DNA of 24,556 nt. Origin: JAQVWU01 sp964628455. GTDB lineage: Bacteria > Bacillota > Clostridia > Oscillospirales > CAG-272. Of this stretch, positions 6,483 through 16,015 are shown in pieces. The stretch's first letter is position 1, and every line of letters starts with the position of its first letter. Location: NCBI GenBank assembly GCA_964628455.1, contig CAZVPD010000038.1, positions 1 to 24,556 on the forward strand, read 5' to 3'. Both the position numbers and the translations under genes were made by a program. Under the pieces are notes generated by a model, which did not search any database, had not been told where the DNA came from, and saw nothing but the letters and a program-made list of their open reading frames with translations.

Positions 6483-8638
6483 TCAGCTGAACTTTAGAAA
6501 TTCCGAAGGTGTGCCGTAACTGCATATATAAGCCGATTTCTGCGCACGGGTCAGAGCAACGTATAACAAACACCTTTCTGCTGTAATCGTTTCGGTTTCC
6601 GAAACAGGATCGTTATGATTGACAGCTGATGACAAAGGTACTATTTTATTATTGACAGCCACTATGAAAACATGCTGGAATTCAAGTCCCTTGACGCGGT
6701 GCATGGTTGCCACACGTACTCCTTCAAAAGTATGGTCGTCAAGCTTATTGTTTTTTATTTCATACGTCCTGATACCGGACTGCGTCAGCTGTGCCGTGTA
6801 ATTATCCAAAAGCTTATGAGTTCTCGCAACGATACAAATGTTTCTTAAACTTACTCCTTGTGCCTCAAGGTCCTCCAGCTGCCCGATAATATAATCAAAC
6901 TCTTCGGCAGCTCCTTTAAAATTACGTACAATCGGAAGAACACCGTGTGTAAGAGACTGACAGGCTTTACCAGGGCCGGGTACGCGAAAGAACCGGCGAC
7001 AAGCNNNNNNNNNNGAGACTGACAGGCTTTACCGTCATCATATTCTTCATCCAGGTCGTCAAAAGAAATATTTTTTAATATGCTGAAAGCGTATTTTCGG
7101 ATTTCTTCGGTTGTCCTGTAATTGATTTTCAGATAATTGCTGCGTCCCCGGATATTAATGCCGCACTTTGATAAAACCGCTTTGTTTTTATAAATGCGCT
7201 GATGTGAATCACCGACAATAAACATGTCGTTGGGATGTTCTGCGCCGGCAAGAGCTCTTAAAAGTCGAAATGCGCTTGCACTGAGGTCCTGACCTTCATC
7301 AACCACAACCGAAGCATATGGCGTGTTTTCTTTTGTTTTTTCAAGGATTATTCTGCATTCATACATGGCAGTCTCAACATCACGCTGCCGGCGGTCCTTC
7401 ATAATGTTCTGATATTCTTCAAACACGTGCCAAATCTGCATGCGCTTTTTACGGTCCAGCCGTATTCCCCGTCCGATGCGCGGCGCCTTCATATATAATT
7501 CCTGTGAAAAGGCTTCCTGTGTGTTGACGACTTTTGACCATTCTTCGCTGAAGAAGGAGGTTGTTAAATCCAAATCTTCGCCCGATAATATAACAGCTTC
7601 TTTCCAGACTTCTTCAGTTTCATCGTCATATACGATGGTATATGAATATTCCTGTTCACGAAGAAACTGAGATACCCAGGCATCAAGGTTGATCACATCG
7701 ATACGCTTCATTTCTTCGATGCTGCAGATTTTCCGCAGGTTTTCTTTTATATCGCCTGCCAGATTGGTTGTAAAAGTTGTAAACAGTATTCTTTCATTGC
7801 GGTTTAATTGTTCGGTCAGCCATTTTGCCCGGTGCATAGCCACAACCGTTTTGCCGGTTCCCGCCCCGCCCAAGACACGCGCTGCACCCGCATAGTTCTT
7901 CTGCACGATTTTTCTTTGCGTCGGATGAAGAAAAACGCGCCATTTTTCCAAAGGTTCCGCCATAATATTTCTGAGTTCATCTTCACCTTCGATCACTACA
8001 AAAGCTTTCTGACTGCGCGGATTTTGCAGAGCGGCAGCAAAATCCGATTCGGAAACTTTTTCACGGCTGTCAGAGAGGAGATCGAAAACTTCTGTCAGTG
8101 GAAATCCGTTGGCTAACCATTCCAGAGCTTCATAAGCATCCTCGGGAATGACGCTCTTTTTTTGATAAAAATCCTCTGTGTTTTTAATAGCGCGGATTAT
8201 ATTCAACTGATCTTTCGGTATACCGAGCCGCAGCATATCGTTTGCGGGAATATCCGAAAACAATCCCGCAGCAGGGGGCGGTGCTGATGGTTCCTCTTCC
8301 TGTAAGTCAAAAACCTGAATATTTCCCGTAGTAGGATTTATTTCGCACTTTTTTCTCTTTGCCCAGGCATAGGCTTTGTCATGGTGGTCAACCCAGAGGA
8401 GCAGATACACATCGTTTTCTTCCTGACGGGCAACAATTCCGCGGTATGTATCATCAATTCTTACCGAATATATTTTTTTATCCGCAGCTTCATGCAGCTT
8501 TTCATAATTAATGCCTTGTGATTTCGGATTGTTGCGGAATTTGTTGATAAATTCGGTCACTTTACCCTGTATCTGTCTCGGCAGTTCGGCAAAAGCCGAT
8601 AAAAAATCCGTAGATATCGCTACAACGGCTTTATTCAT
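6483..8638 (-). CDS. RelE-like domain fused to UvrD/Rep-type SF1 helicase (frame split by assembly gap)
   Basis: As assembled, the frame breaks at the N-run (7005-7014). Joining the two copies of a 19-base repeat removes 62 bases and gives one uninterrupted protein of 697 residues. Residues 1 to about 105 resemble a RelE/ParE-type toxin fold (TDFLSAFAELP, YEKLHEAADKKIYSVRIDD.YRGIV, VYLLLWVDHHDKAYAWA). The helicase core has Walker A GGAGTGKT (near 255), DEGQD (near 448), MFIVGDSHQRIY, INYRTTEEIR, then beyond the gap VATMHRVKGLEFQ and LLYVALTRAQ. These SF1A motifs predict ATP-dependent 3'-5' translocation on single-stranded DNA. No cognate antitoxin is visible, so the RelE-like part may act as a nucleic-acid-binding module. 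Its ATG overlaps the preceding stop (ATGA). It is the last gene of the operon. Confidence 0.88.
6953..7033. other. Scaffold gap with duplicated contig ends (assembly artefact)
   Basis: Ten Ns (7005-7014) lie between two identical 19-base segments, 6953-6971 and 7015-7033. Between the first copy and the Ns are 33 bases (6972-7004) that are visibly more GC-rich than both flanks. Collapsing the copies (62 bases removed) brings the helicase frame on the right (through KACQS) into the frame on the left (LTHGVLPIVRNFKG...), restoring all SF1 motifs in one protein. The 33 bases are probably a chimeric contig end and not real sequence at this locus. Confidence 0.9.
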
Positions 8639-11600
8639 TGATCGATTCCTCCCTTTAATATGTCAAGTGAACAGGCGTTTTCCAAAGTGATGACCGTCCA
8701 TCCGTTTGTTTCGAAGATATCTTTATATTCCATTTGCTCGGGAAGCAGCAATGCCGCTTTTTTGTTTTCCCAGACCAGTTCGCACTCCGCCGCAACGGCT
8801 CCGTTTTTATCTGTCAGTTCAAAACCGACTGCGGAAGGAGCCGAAATTTTACACTCAATCATCCTGCGGGAGCATTCTTTTACGGAATCGTCAAGAACCA
8901 GTTTTAAGATGTCCGCCCACTGAGCGTCTGTATTTTCCGGCAGCACTGCCGCGGATAAGACGGCGTCTGTCTTTACCGGAATGGCCTGGTAAATCATCTG
9001 TTTTATGCCCGCTGAAGATACTGCATAAAAGTTTCTTGAAAACTGCATGATATTCACAAAATGCCAGAAGCCGTTCCAGTCTGCTTCAAACCGATCCGAA
9101 TTTTCTTTTTCTTCATCAAACACAGCGCAAACAGTCGGAAGCGCTTCTCCTTTCTGTGTCTGTAATTCCGATGTTCTGATACCCGCAAAGACCGCAATGC
9201 GGCCGTTTTCAGGCATCCATGTGCCGAAGACCGTGTCAGAGAGCGCGAAGACCGTGTCATGAAGCGCCATCGCTCCGATAACAGGGCTGATTCTGCCGTT
9301 CCATTCGTCAAAAAAGAGCTTTTTATTCATTTGACGGGCATTTAACAGAGAAAGCGAATACGCTTTGGTATGAACAGCAAAAAGTGTTTCGGCGTTGCGG
9401 TTTTGAAGATACTGCACAAGCAGTTCAAACGCCTGCATCTTGTCCGGCTGCAGAGCCTGGGCACCGCCGCTGTTTACTGAAGGCTTGTATATCTGGGAAG
9501 ATGGCATTTTATCAAAAACCAGCGTCTGTGCCGCGTATTCTCCCTGCGTTTTAAATACATTCTGAACATCTTTCCAGCTTAAAGTCCAGACGCGGAACCG
9601 GCCGCTCCTGCGGATCGCTTCGCGCTTGAGTGTGTCGTCCGCGATTTTCTCTTTATGATATTGAAATCCGTCGGTAAAAATCGCAACAGGTTTCTGTCCT
9701 TCCGAAACACGAACAGGCCATAAAACGAAATCCGCACGGGATGAAACAGGAACGCCGTAAAATGCATCGAGCAATACCTGAGGTTCTACCTCCCAGGAAC
9801 ATTCTCCGATTTTTATCAGATAACCCGGTTTCGAATGAACAAGTTCATTTCTTGTTTCGATTTTTCTTGATTTGTTGCTCATTTGAGCAAATGCTTCGAC
9901 AAAGCGCCGTTCCAGTTCGCTTTCAAACAGCGAATTGACCGGGACATTGTTTAATTTGGGAATTTCCTCGATGTTTTCTTTTCCGCTGAGGATTTGTTTT
10001 AATATCCGGACAGCTGTGGAGCGGGATATTTCACCTATATTCTTGCTTTGACGGTAAGCATACAAACAATGGTAGCACCCGTCTTTCTGTATGTCGTTTC
10101 TGCATTCGCAGTTTTCGAGGACTGTCAGGGCAGCCTCGAATATATCCGTAAGTGCGTTTTCTTTATGCATTAATTGTTTTAAGTATCCCGTACCGCCCGG
10201 TACGGAATCGTATATCACCAGATATTGCTTCCGGTAATCCGCGTCCGGAACAGGAACTTCGCTGATACACGCCCGTAAATGATCGACATTACCGAAATAT
10301 TTTTTCATTCCGAGCATAAACGCCGCAATAAAGGATTCCTGACGCACATTTGATGAATCCATGGTCGTTGCGGGAATCAGAATTCTGAGCGCTTCCGTAG
10401 AAAATTCTCTGTATAAAAACAGACATTCTTCATAAGGCGTATTGTTTGTTTCTGTTGAGAGAGACTTTTTAGCCCTGCAAAGATAAGTGTGTTTGGGTTC
10501 ACCGTGTTCCGGTTGGATTTTACCGCAGTACCGGCAGATTTTGAATCCTTTGCAGATGTCTTCTTTCCCCGCAACAGTCATCGTCTCGCCGAACAAGTCT
10601 TTTTCACCGAAATTGATCTCTCTCATAACCGCTTTGCGAACGAATTCATAACCGAACGGAAAGTCCTGATTGTCCATGCGGAATGCTTTTATAATATTCT
10701 TTTCTTCATCCACGTCAACCAGCATCTGCTTATTGTAAAATATCGTACTCCGGTCATCGCTTTCATCACCGATCAGGCTTTTGGTATAATCCATATTGGA
10801 ATAAACCATCTGAACCTTGAGCATAGTGCGGACCTGACCGGCATCTGCCCACGAAGGACTGCCGCACTGAGGACAGCTTGCCGTGTCTGCACCGGTTATC
10901 TGGATCTGAGCATGGGAGCAATTGGGACATAATCTCCATGGATCCGGCGTGGCGGTCGTAAGGTCGATCTGGTCGATGCATAATTTTCTGCCTTCCGCGT
11001 AAAAATTGTTGGAAGGAGCAAATTCGCTGATGGCTGAGGATGCCGAACGGTTGTATTCATATACCATTTTTTCATACTTATGCTTTTTTACAGCCGTTTC
11101 ATCCTGTTCGTCGTCATCTGCACTTTCCTCGTTCCGGTACAGAATCGCCTTTAAAACAATTCCCGCCTCAGGAAAGGCATAATTCGGCAGCAGTCCTTCA
11201 TCCGAAAGAAAATTTAAAATATCTTTTTGATTCAGACTCTTGACAACATTCAGCATCGCGGTCCGTTCGTTTTTCAGTTCTTTGATTTCTTTGTCGTATG
11301 AAGTGTCTTTCGGCTTTTTTTCTATTTCTTTGATGAGTACCTGCAGCTGCCTGATGGTGTTGTTTAAAACATCCAGCTGAATTTTTAATGTTTCAAAAGC
11401 TTCATAAATTTTCAGATACATCGGACTTACCGTCAGTTTATCGCCCTGTGCAAAAATACGCAGTTCATCGGTCGAATTCTCATCCAGATCTTTTGAAAAC
11501 AATTGTATAAAAGTTCTCAGAAGGCTGGATAAATTATTCTGTACAAACTGCAGAAAATTGAAAGGGAAAAGAGAATTATTCTTTTCATTTAACCGGGCAA

Positions 11601-14600
11601 GACAAACATTGATATATTTCGGAAGAGCTTTTTCCGGAACACCGTGCCTGACCCAGCAGTCCATGCAGTATGCGACAAACTGACGTTCCAGAACGGCCGA
11701 GGCCTGAAGGAATATTTTGGGGGGTTCGATAATCCCAGCGATCATTTCCATCGGATCGGTATAAAAATACAGATCATGCGGACGCGTGTTCGCCACAGCG
11801 ATGGTCAGCGCATTGCCGTCCTTACGGCCGGCCCGTCCGACACGCTGGAGATAATGCGTCTGGGCGGGAGGGATGCTGCATAAAACAACTGTTGACAGAT
11901 CCCCGATATCGATTCCCATTTCGAGGGTCGGCGTGCATGAAAGCAGATTGGTATCCCACGGCATCCTTTCGCCGCTGCCGCGCTTGAAAGTCCTTTCGAG
12001 CTTCTCCCGGTGATCTCTGTCAAGCAGGCCTGTGTGTTCTTTTGCCACAATACGGAACATATTGCCGCTTCCGTATAATTTTCCGTAATAACCGAGGAGC
12101 ACAGCATCATCGGCATATACGCGGCCCGGGCAACGTGCTCTCTGACATGGAGCTCCTGTCCAGAATTCCGCGTTTTCTTCAGATACGGACAGGGCTGTAC
12201 CGCATAAACCGCAGACAAACTGCTTCACGGACATCGAAACTTTGACTCTTTTTTTATCCAGTGCCCAGACTTTATACAATGTGGGAGAAGGTATCTGAAC
12301 GATTATTTTTAATTTTATCAGTTCTTCGAAGATGATTTTTACTACCGATTCAAACACATCTTCTCTGACCATCAGTTCGCCGATGCATGAATCGATCCAT
12401 CGGATATATTTTGAATTGCCGTAAAGCGAGTCAAAAGCCGTCAAACGCTTCCCGGTACTGTTTGGTTCCGCAATAAAGCGGGGTACATTTCGGCCTTCGT
12501 ATACACCGGGCATCCATTTGATCTGACTGTTTGACAGCATATAAGCTTTGCCTTCATCGTTGACGAACTTATAAAACACAGAATCACTGAATGCTCCGTT
12601 TGATTTCATAATATGTAAAAATCCGGCAGCCATATGGTAAAAAACCGCGTCATCGGCATCGCATAGTTCATTCAATTCGTTTAATACGCGGGTTTTTATA
12701 TTTCCCGCAACTGTTTTCAATAAATCACCGTCAAAACAAAGAACTGAACATCCGGATTTCTCAAGCGTTCTGCCGATTCGGCTGCACATGCCGAATTCCA
12801 GCATGATTTCATATTTCAGGCGCTGTTCCGTATTTTTGATCAGAGTTTTGGAAGCGATGTCTGAACCGAGTTTATCGGTTTCCGTCATTTTTTCATAAGC
12901 TTTCTTCCATGTCATATTCGGCGCTATGAAATAACCGACAAACTCTTCGCTGCAGTATTTGCCATGCAAAAAATCAATAAAGGCTTTCTCATAATCGGCC
13001 ATTGACATCCCGTCGCCCGCGGTTTTTGTGAATTGCTGAAGGGCTGTTCTCAAACCGGATTTCCAGCTGCGTGCGCTGAAAAATCCGGCGCGGTGAGAAG
13101 CGTCCTGAACATTGTCCGAAAAAGCCAGCAGTTTTTTATCGTCATTGAAAGTCGATGAAAACAACTGGGATATTTCCGCGCTGATTTCCGTCGTGCACCG
13201 CAGACCCATGATCGAGAGTCCGGCCATGCTGCCGCAAAACGGACAGAAGAAAGTTTTATGGTCTCCTCTTCCGGCAATATTATTGACCGGAAACAATACG
13301 GGAAAAGTATCGGTTCCGCATGCGGAACACTGATTGCCCGTGCTGTCGCCCGTCTCAAACTGCAGGCAGGCCGGACAGATACGCGCTTCAGCCATTCCGC
13401 CGGGAACTTCCTCATGACCGTGCGGGAAAAGCATCCTGATTTTTGAATCGACAGTAAAATACAGTTTATAAAGCGCCTCAAGATTGGTCATCGTCAGGTT
13501 GCCGCGCGGGCTGAGCAAAGAAAGCCATCCTGTTTCACCGCAGTCGCGGCAATTTACAACAGGCAGATATTGTCTGACCTGGTTTTCATTCAGTTCCAGC
13601 GATGTCGCGTATGTTATTTCCCCGTCGGTCACTTTTGCAAGCAGCCGCCTTAATTCACGGATCCAGAGCTGCACGTGAACATATAAAAACGGACGCAATT
13701 TTTCCGGTGTTCCGCTGCGGGCATGAGAGATCAGCGCAAACAAAGCGTCGATTGCCGCTTCGGGACAACTGAGTTCGGTCAGCTGGGGGTATTTCACTTT
13801 AAGCTCCGTAAAAAGCAGAGACGAACGTATATAATTGCCCCCCATGCATATAAGCATATTCTGCATGAAGCTGTGAGTCATAAGCCTTTTTCCGATATCT
13901 AGCCGGGTTTCATCCGACATAATATCATGAAAGGCAAACGATTGGTCAAACCAGCAGCCGGCTGCCGCGGTCAGATACCCCTTCAGGCTGTCGTCCGCTT
14001 TACAGGTCAGCAGTTCATCGGTCTGCTGGCGGTCGGGGACGGTAAAATCCGCGGCTTCATATCCATCAAAAAATTCGGCTGCGGTAAGCCTGTCTTCGGT
14101 AATCACGGCATCGTTCTCGAATATTTCCCCGAAGACATTTTTCGCATATTCGCGTATGGTATCCGCGCTTTCTCTTGCTCCCATCGTAGCGGAAGTTCCG
14201 ATACAGCAGACATAACCGGGAGGGGTGTATAACCTGGCCTTAAGACGTCTCAGCAGACAGGCGAGGTCGGTGCCCTGCGCTCCGTCAAACGTATGAAGTT
14301 CATCCACCGTTATGTATTTCAACGTTTCCGGATGATTGTCTTTCCAAAGCCCGGCGTCTCTCGGACGAACCAGCAGATAGTCGAGCATCTTATAATTGGA
14401 CAGCAGAATATCGGGCGGTGAAGACAGCATCGTACCGTGATCGGTTATAATCTTGTCCGCCGACATCATACGGGAAGGGGACTCCTCGAAACCGCCGACA
14501 TACATGCCCGCGGTTACATTGCCCTTCAGTTCCGGGCTGTTATAGATCAGTTCCGCCAGACGCTTCGCCTGATCGGAAGCCAGCGCGTTCATCGGATAGA

Positions 14601-14985
14601 TGATCAGCGCCTTGATGCCCTTTTCGCCGCGCCGGCGGTAGCAGTATTCGAGTATCGGATACAGAAAGCATTCGGTTTTACCGGACCCGGTGCCTGTCGC
14701 GATCAAAGTCGACCGGCCGTCATTGCCTGTCAGGCGCTCAAACGCCTTCTGCTGATGTACATACGGAGCATAACTCATATGTACTGATTCAAACAAATCC
14801 GGCGGCGTCTCCGCAACCCGGAATGGCAGACGGACAGCGGTATAGGGCTCATGATACAGCGAATCTTTTTCGGCAAGCATTCTGTCCAGAGAACCTTTAA
14901 AGACCGGATTGGTCATCGGGAAAGTGGTTCTGATGTAATCTTCCAGACCTTCCTGCAATTGTCCGGCAAGTACAGACGGTAACAT
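8635..14985 (-). CDS. Giant DEAD/DEAH helicase with DUF1998 and Vsr/DUF559-like nuclease fold (DruE-like; DrmA+DrmB-like)
   Basis: This is a 2116-residue multidomain protein. An SF2 core has Walker A TGTGSGKT (97-104), PMNALASDQ, VDELHTF (DEAH-type box, 227-233), GTSATMG (near 262), CTPTLEMGIDIG (near 1018) and QRVGRAGRKDG (near 1048). Several CxxC zinc ribbons interrupt it (CRDC, CPAC/CSAC, CPFC, CGLC, CPNC/CPQC, CRYC). A DUF1998 domain (about 1500-1650) ends in the cysteine cluster CEC...GCYHC. Around 1750-1800, SRADFVLW, FTDGFQYH and DDTLKREAIRR follow the Vsr/DUF559 endonuclease pattern, although the usual E of ExDG is replaced. The C-terminal 300 residues are unassigned. Length and order resemble Druantia DruE; function could equal DISARM DrmA plus DrmB. 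AAGGGG precedes the ATG; the gap from the 331-aa gene is 32 bases. Confidence 0.87.
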   Translation of the reverse strand: MLPSVLAGQLQEGLEDYIRTTFPMTNPVFKGSLDRMLAEKDSLYHEPYTAVRLPFRVAETPPDLFESVHMSYAPYVHQQKAFERLTGNDGRSTLIATGTGSGKTECFLYPILEYCYRRRGEKGIKALIIYPMNALASDQAKRLAELIYNSPELKGNVTAGMYVGGFEESPSRMMSADKIITDHGTMLSSPPDILLSNYKMLDYLLVRPRDAGLWKDNHPETLKYITVDELHTFDGAQGTDLACLLRRLKARLYTPPGYVCCIGTSATMGARESADTIREYAKNVFGEIFENDAVITEDRLTAAEFFDGYEAADFTVPDRQQTDELLTCKADDSLKGYLTAAAGCWFDQSFAFHDIMSDETRLDIGKRLMTHSFMQNMLICMGGNYIRSSLLFTELKVKYPQLTELSCPEAAIDALFALISHARSGTPEKLRPFLYVHVQLWIRELRRLLAKVTDGEITYATSLELNENQVRQYLPVVNCRDCGETGWLSLLSPRGNLTMTNLEALYKLYFTVDSKIRMLFPHGHEEVPGGMAEARICPACLQFETGDSTGNQCSACGTDTFPVLFPVNNIAGRGDHKTFFCPFCGSMAGLSIMGLRCTTEISAEISQLFSSTFNDDKKLLAFSDNVQDASHRAGFFSARSWKSGLRTALQQFTKTAGDGMSMADYEKAFIDFLHGKYCSEEFVGYFIAPNMTWKKAYEKMTETDKLGSDIASKTLIKNTEQRLKYEIMLEFGMCSRIGRTLEKSGCSVLCFDGDLLKTVAGNIKTRVLNELNELCDADDAVFYHMAAGFLHIMKSNGAFSDSVFYKFVNDEGKAYMLSNSQIKWMPGVYEGRNVPRFIAEPNSTGKRLTAFDSLYGNSKYIRWIDSCIGELMVREDVFESVVKIIFEELIKLKIIVQIPSPTLYKVWALDKKRVKVSMSVKQFVCGLCGTALSVSEENAEFWTGAPCQRARCPGRVYADDAVLLGYYGKLYGSGNMFRIVAKEHTGLLDRDHREKLERTFKRGSGERMPWDTNLLSCTPTLEMGIDIGDLSTVVLCSIPPAQTHYLQRVGRAGRKDGNALTIAVANTRPHDLYFYTDPMEMIAGIIEPPKIFLQASAVLERQFVAYCMDCWVRHGVPEKALPKYINVCLARLNEKNNSLFPFNFLQFVQNNLSSLLRTFIQLFSKDLDENSTDELRIFAQGDKLTVSPMYLKIYEAFETLKIQLDVLNNTIRQLQVLIKEIEKKPKDTSYDKEIKELKNERTAMLNVVKSLNQKDILNFLSDEGLLPNYAFPEAGIVLKAILYRNEESADDDEQDETAVKKHKYEKMVYEYNRSASSAISEFAPSNNFYAEGRKLCIDQIDLTTATPDPWRLCPNCSHAQIQITGADTASCPQCGSPSWADAGQVRTMLKVQMVYSNMDYTKSLIGDESDDRSTIFYNKQMLVDVDEEKNIIKAFRMDNQDFPFGYEFVRKAVMREINFGEKDLFGETMTVAGKEDICKGFKICRYCGKIQPEHGEPKHTYLCRAKKSLSTETNNTPYEECLFLYREFSTEALRILIPATTMDSSNVRQESFIAAFMLGMKKYFGNVDHLRACISEVPVPDADYRKQYLVIYDSVPGGTGYLKQLMHKENALTDIFEAALTVLENCECRNDIQKDGCYHCLYAYRQSKNIGEISRSTAVRILKQILSGKENIEEIPKLNNVPVNSLFESELERRFVEAFAQMSNKSRKIETRNELVHSKPGYLIKIGECSWEVEPQVLLDAFYGVPVSSRADFVLWPVRVSEGQKPVAIFTDGFQYHKEKIADDTLKREAIRRSGRFRVWTLSWKDVQNVFKTQGEYAAQTLVFDKMPSSQIYKPSVNSGGAQALQPDKMQAFELLVQYLQNRNAETLFAVHTKAYSLSLLNARQMNKKLFFDEWNGRISPVIGAMALHDTVFALSDTVFGTWMPENGRIAVFAGIRTSELQTQKGEALPTVCAVFDEEKENSDRFEADWNGFWHFVNIMQFSRNFYAVSSAGIKQMIYQAIPVKTDAVLSAAVLPENTDAQWADILKLVLDDSVKECSRRMIECKISAPSAVGFELTDKNGAVAAECELVWENKKAALLLPEQMEYKDIFETNGWTVITLENACSLDILKGGIDQ

Positions 14986-15017
14986 ACTGTGTGCCCCCTT
15001 GAATACTTAATTATGCG

Positions 15018-16013
15018 TTACAGTCGTTTCAAATTTGATTGAATCGGTTTTATTTCTTTCAAAGGTGGTTTGTCTGCCAGCGACTTTGGTGGAGTATCTG
15101 AATTGATGTCATCCAAATAATCTACTTCTACAAATTTTGAAATAGCAGTTTTGCTGGAATAATCAGCTCTGCAAATGGCAGAAGTATTAAATTTCTCTCT
15201 GGTTACAAGCGCAGTAAGAATAAAAACTATATTGTCAGGGACATTGTCATATAAACAGAAGCCATTAAAAACAATTTCCGATACAATTTTTAGGTCATCC
15301 GAATCAAAAGCCAATCCTATTACACGTATCGCCAAATCTAAGATAATTTTTTCATACAATACCAGAAATTCACCTTTAGGGAAAGGTTTTTCGACAAGTT
15401 CTTTGTTCTTGTTAACCTGCCACTCTTTCGTATTTGAGAGCTCATCATGGGTTGGCAGCCGATAATCTATGATCAACCTTTTTTGTGGTCGGATATACCT
15501 TACCGAGCAATCGACTTCATACCGATATTCTCCATCAAGCGAGTAACAGTCGCTTTGTATAACTGTGAAAAAATACTCATTTGCCTGAACCATGCTACGC
15601 TTCGCAAGGGCTTGTTTTTGATTAATGAGTTTAATTTTTAAGTTATTATTAACTCGATCACACCGCTCGTATTCTCTTTGATTAGCTGCATCAATATACT
15701 CCTGTAAGCGTATTCTTTCCGCTTCCAAGCAGTTATTCATTTCCTTCTTTTCCTCTGGATCAAATTGTGTCTTAAAACTTGTCAACAGGCCTATATGAAG
15801 TGATTTCCTTGCATCTCTTTTGCTTGCATTTCGCTGAGGTTTGTAGCTCTGACTGTTCCGCTCATATATAGAATTATAGTAGTTTTCTGAATTGCCCCGG
15901 ACATAATTATATCGAAGTTCCCTATATGAGATGATTCTTTGCAACTCCCATTGAGTCCGTTTATCTGCTTCTAACTTTATTTGTTCTTTTTCAGGATCGT
16001 TTTTCGCTGACAT
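15018..16013 (-). CDS. 331-aa protein resembling the region before the nuclease domain of Mrr-type restriction proteins
   Basis: This 331-residue, charged, probably cytoplasmic protein has no signal or membrane segment. Residues 1-140 are helical and lysine/glutamate/asparagine-rich, probably coiled coil. Residues about 170-300 (IIDYRLPTHDEL, then LYEKIILDLAIRVI, VFNGFCLYD, LTALVTREKFN, CRADY) recall a segment seen in front of the Mrr-type catalytic domain in some restriction endonucleases (YyLPs..., LY...iaLRtlhe, vvFNG, vtre.F, vDp); this is memory, not a search. No PD-(D/E)XK motif is present, so it is probably a recognition or scaffold subunit. AAGGAGG stands seven bases before the ATG at 16013; a GTG at 16019 overlaps the upstream stop but is too close to the SD. 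It is markedly AT-rich (about 30% GC in places) compared with its neighbours. Confidence 0.7.
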   Translation of the reverse strand: MSAKNDPEKEQIKLEADKRTQWELQRIISYRELRYNYVRGNSENYYNSIYERNSQSYKPQRNASKRDARKSLHIGLLTSFKTQFDPEEKKEMNNCLEAERIRLQEYIDAANQREYERCDRVNNNLKIKLINQKQALAKRSMVQANEYFFTVIQSDCYSLDGEYRYEVDCSVRYIRPQKRLIIDYRLPTHDELSNTKEWQVNKNKELVEKPFPKGEFLVLYEKIILDLAIRVIGLAFDSDDLKIVSEIVFNGFCLYDNVPDNIVFILTALVTREKFNTSAICRADYSSKTAISKFVEVDYLDDINSDTPPKSLADKPPLKEIKPIQSNLKRL

Positions 16014-16015
16014 AA

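Noticed and set aside
6972..7004. Small insertion or mobile-element fragment in the UvrD-like gene
   Set aside because: The bases abut an N-run and are bounded by duplicated contig ends, so a misassembly explains them better than a biological insertion.
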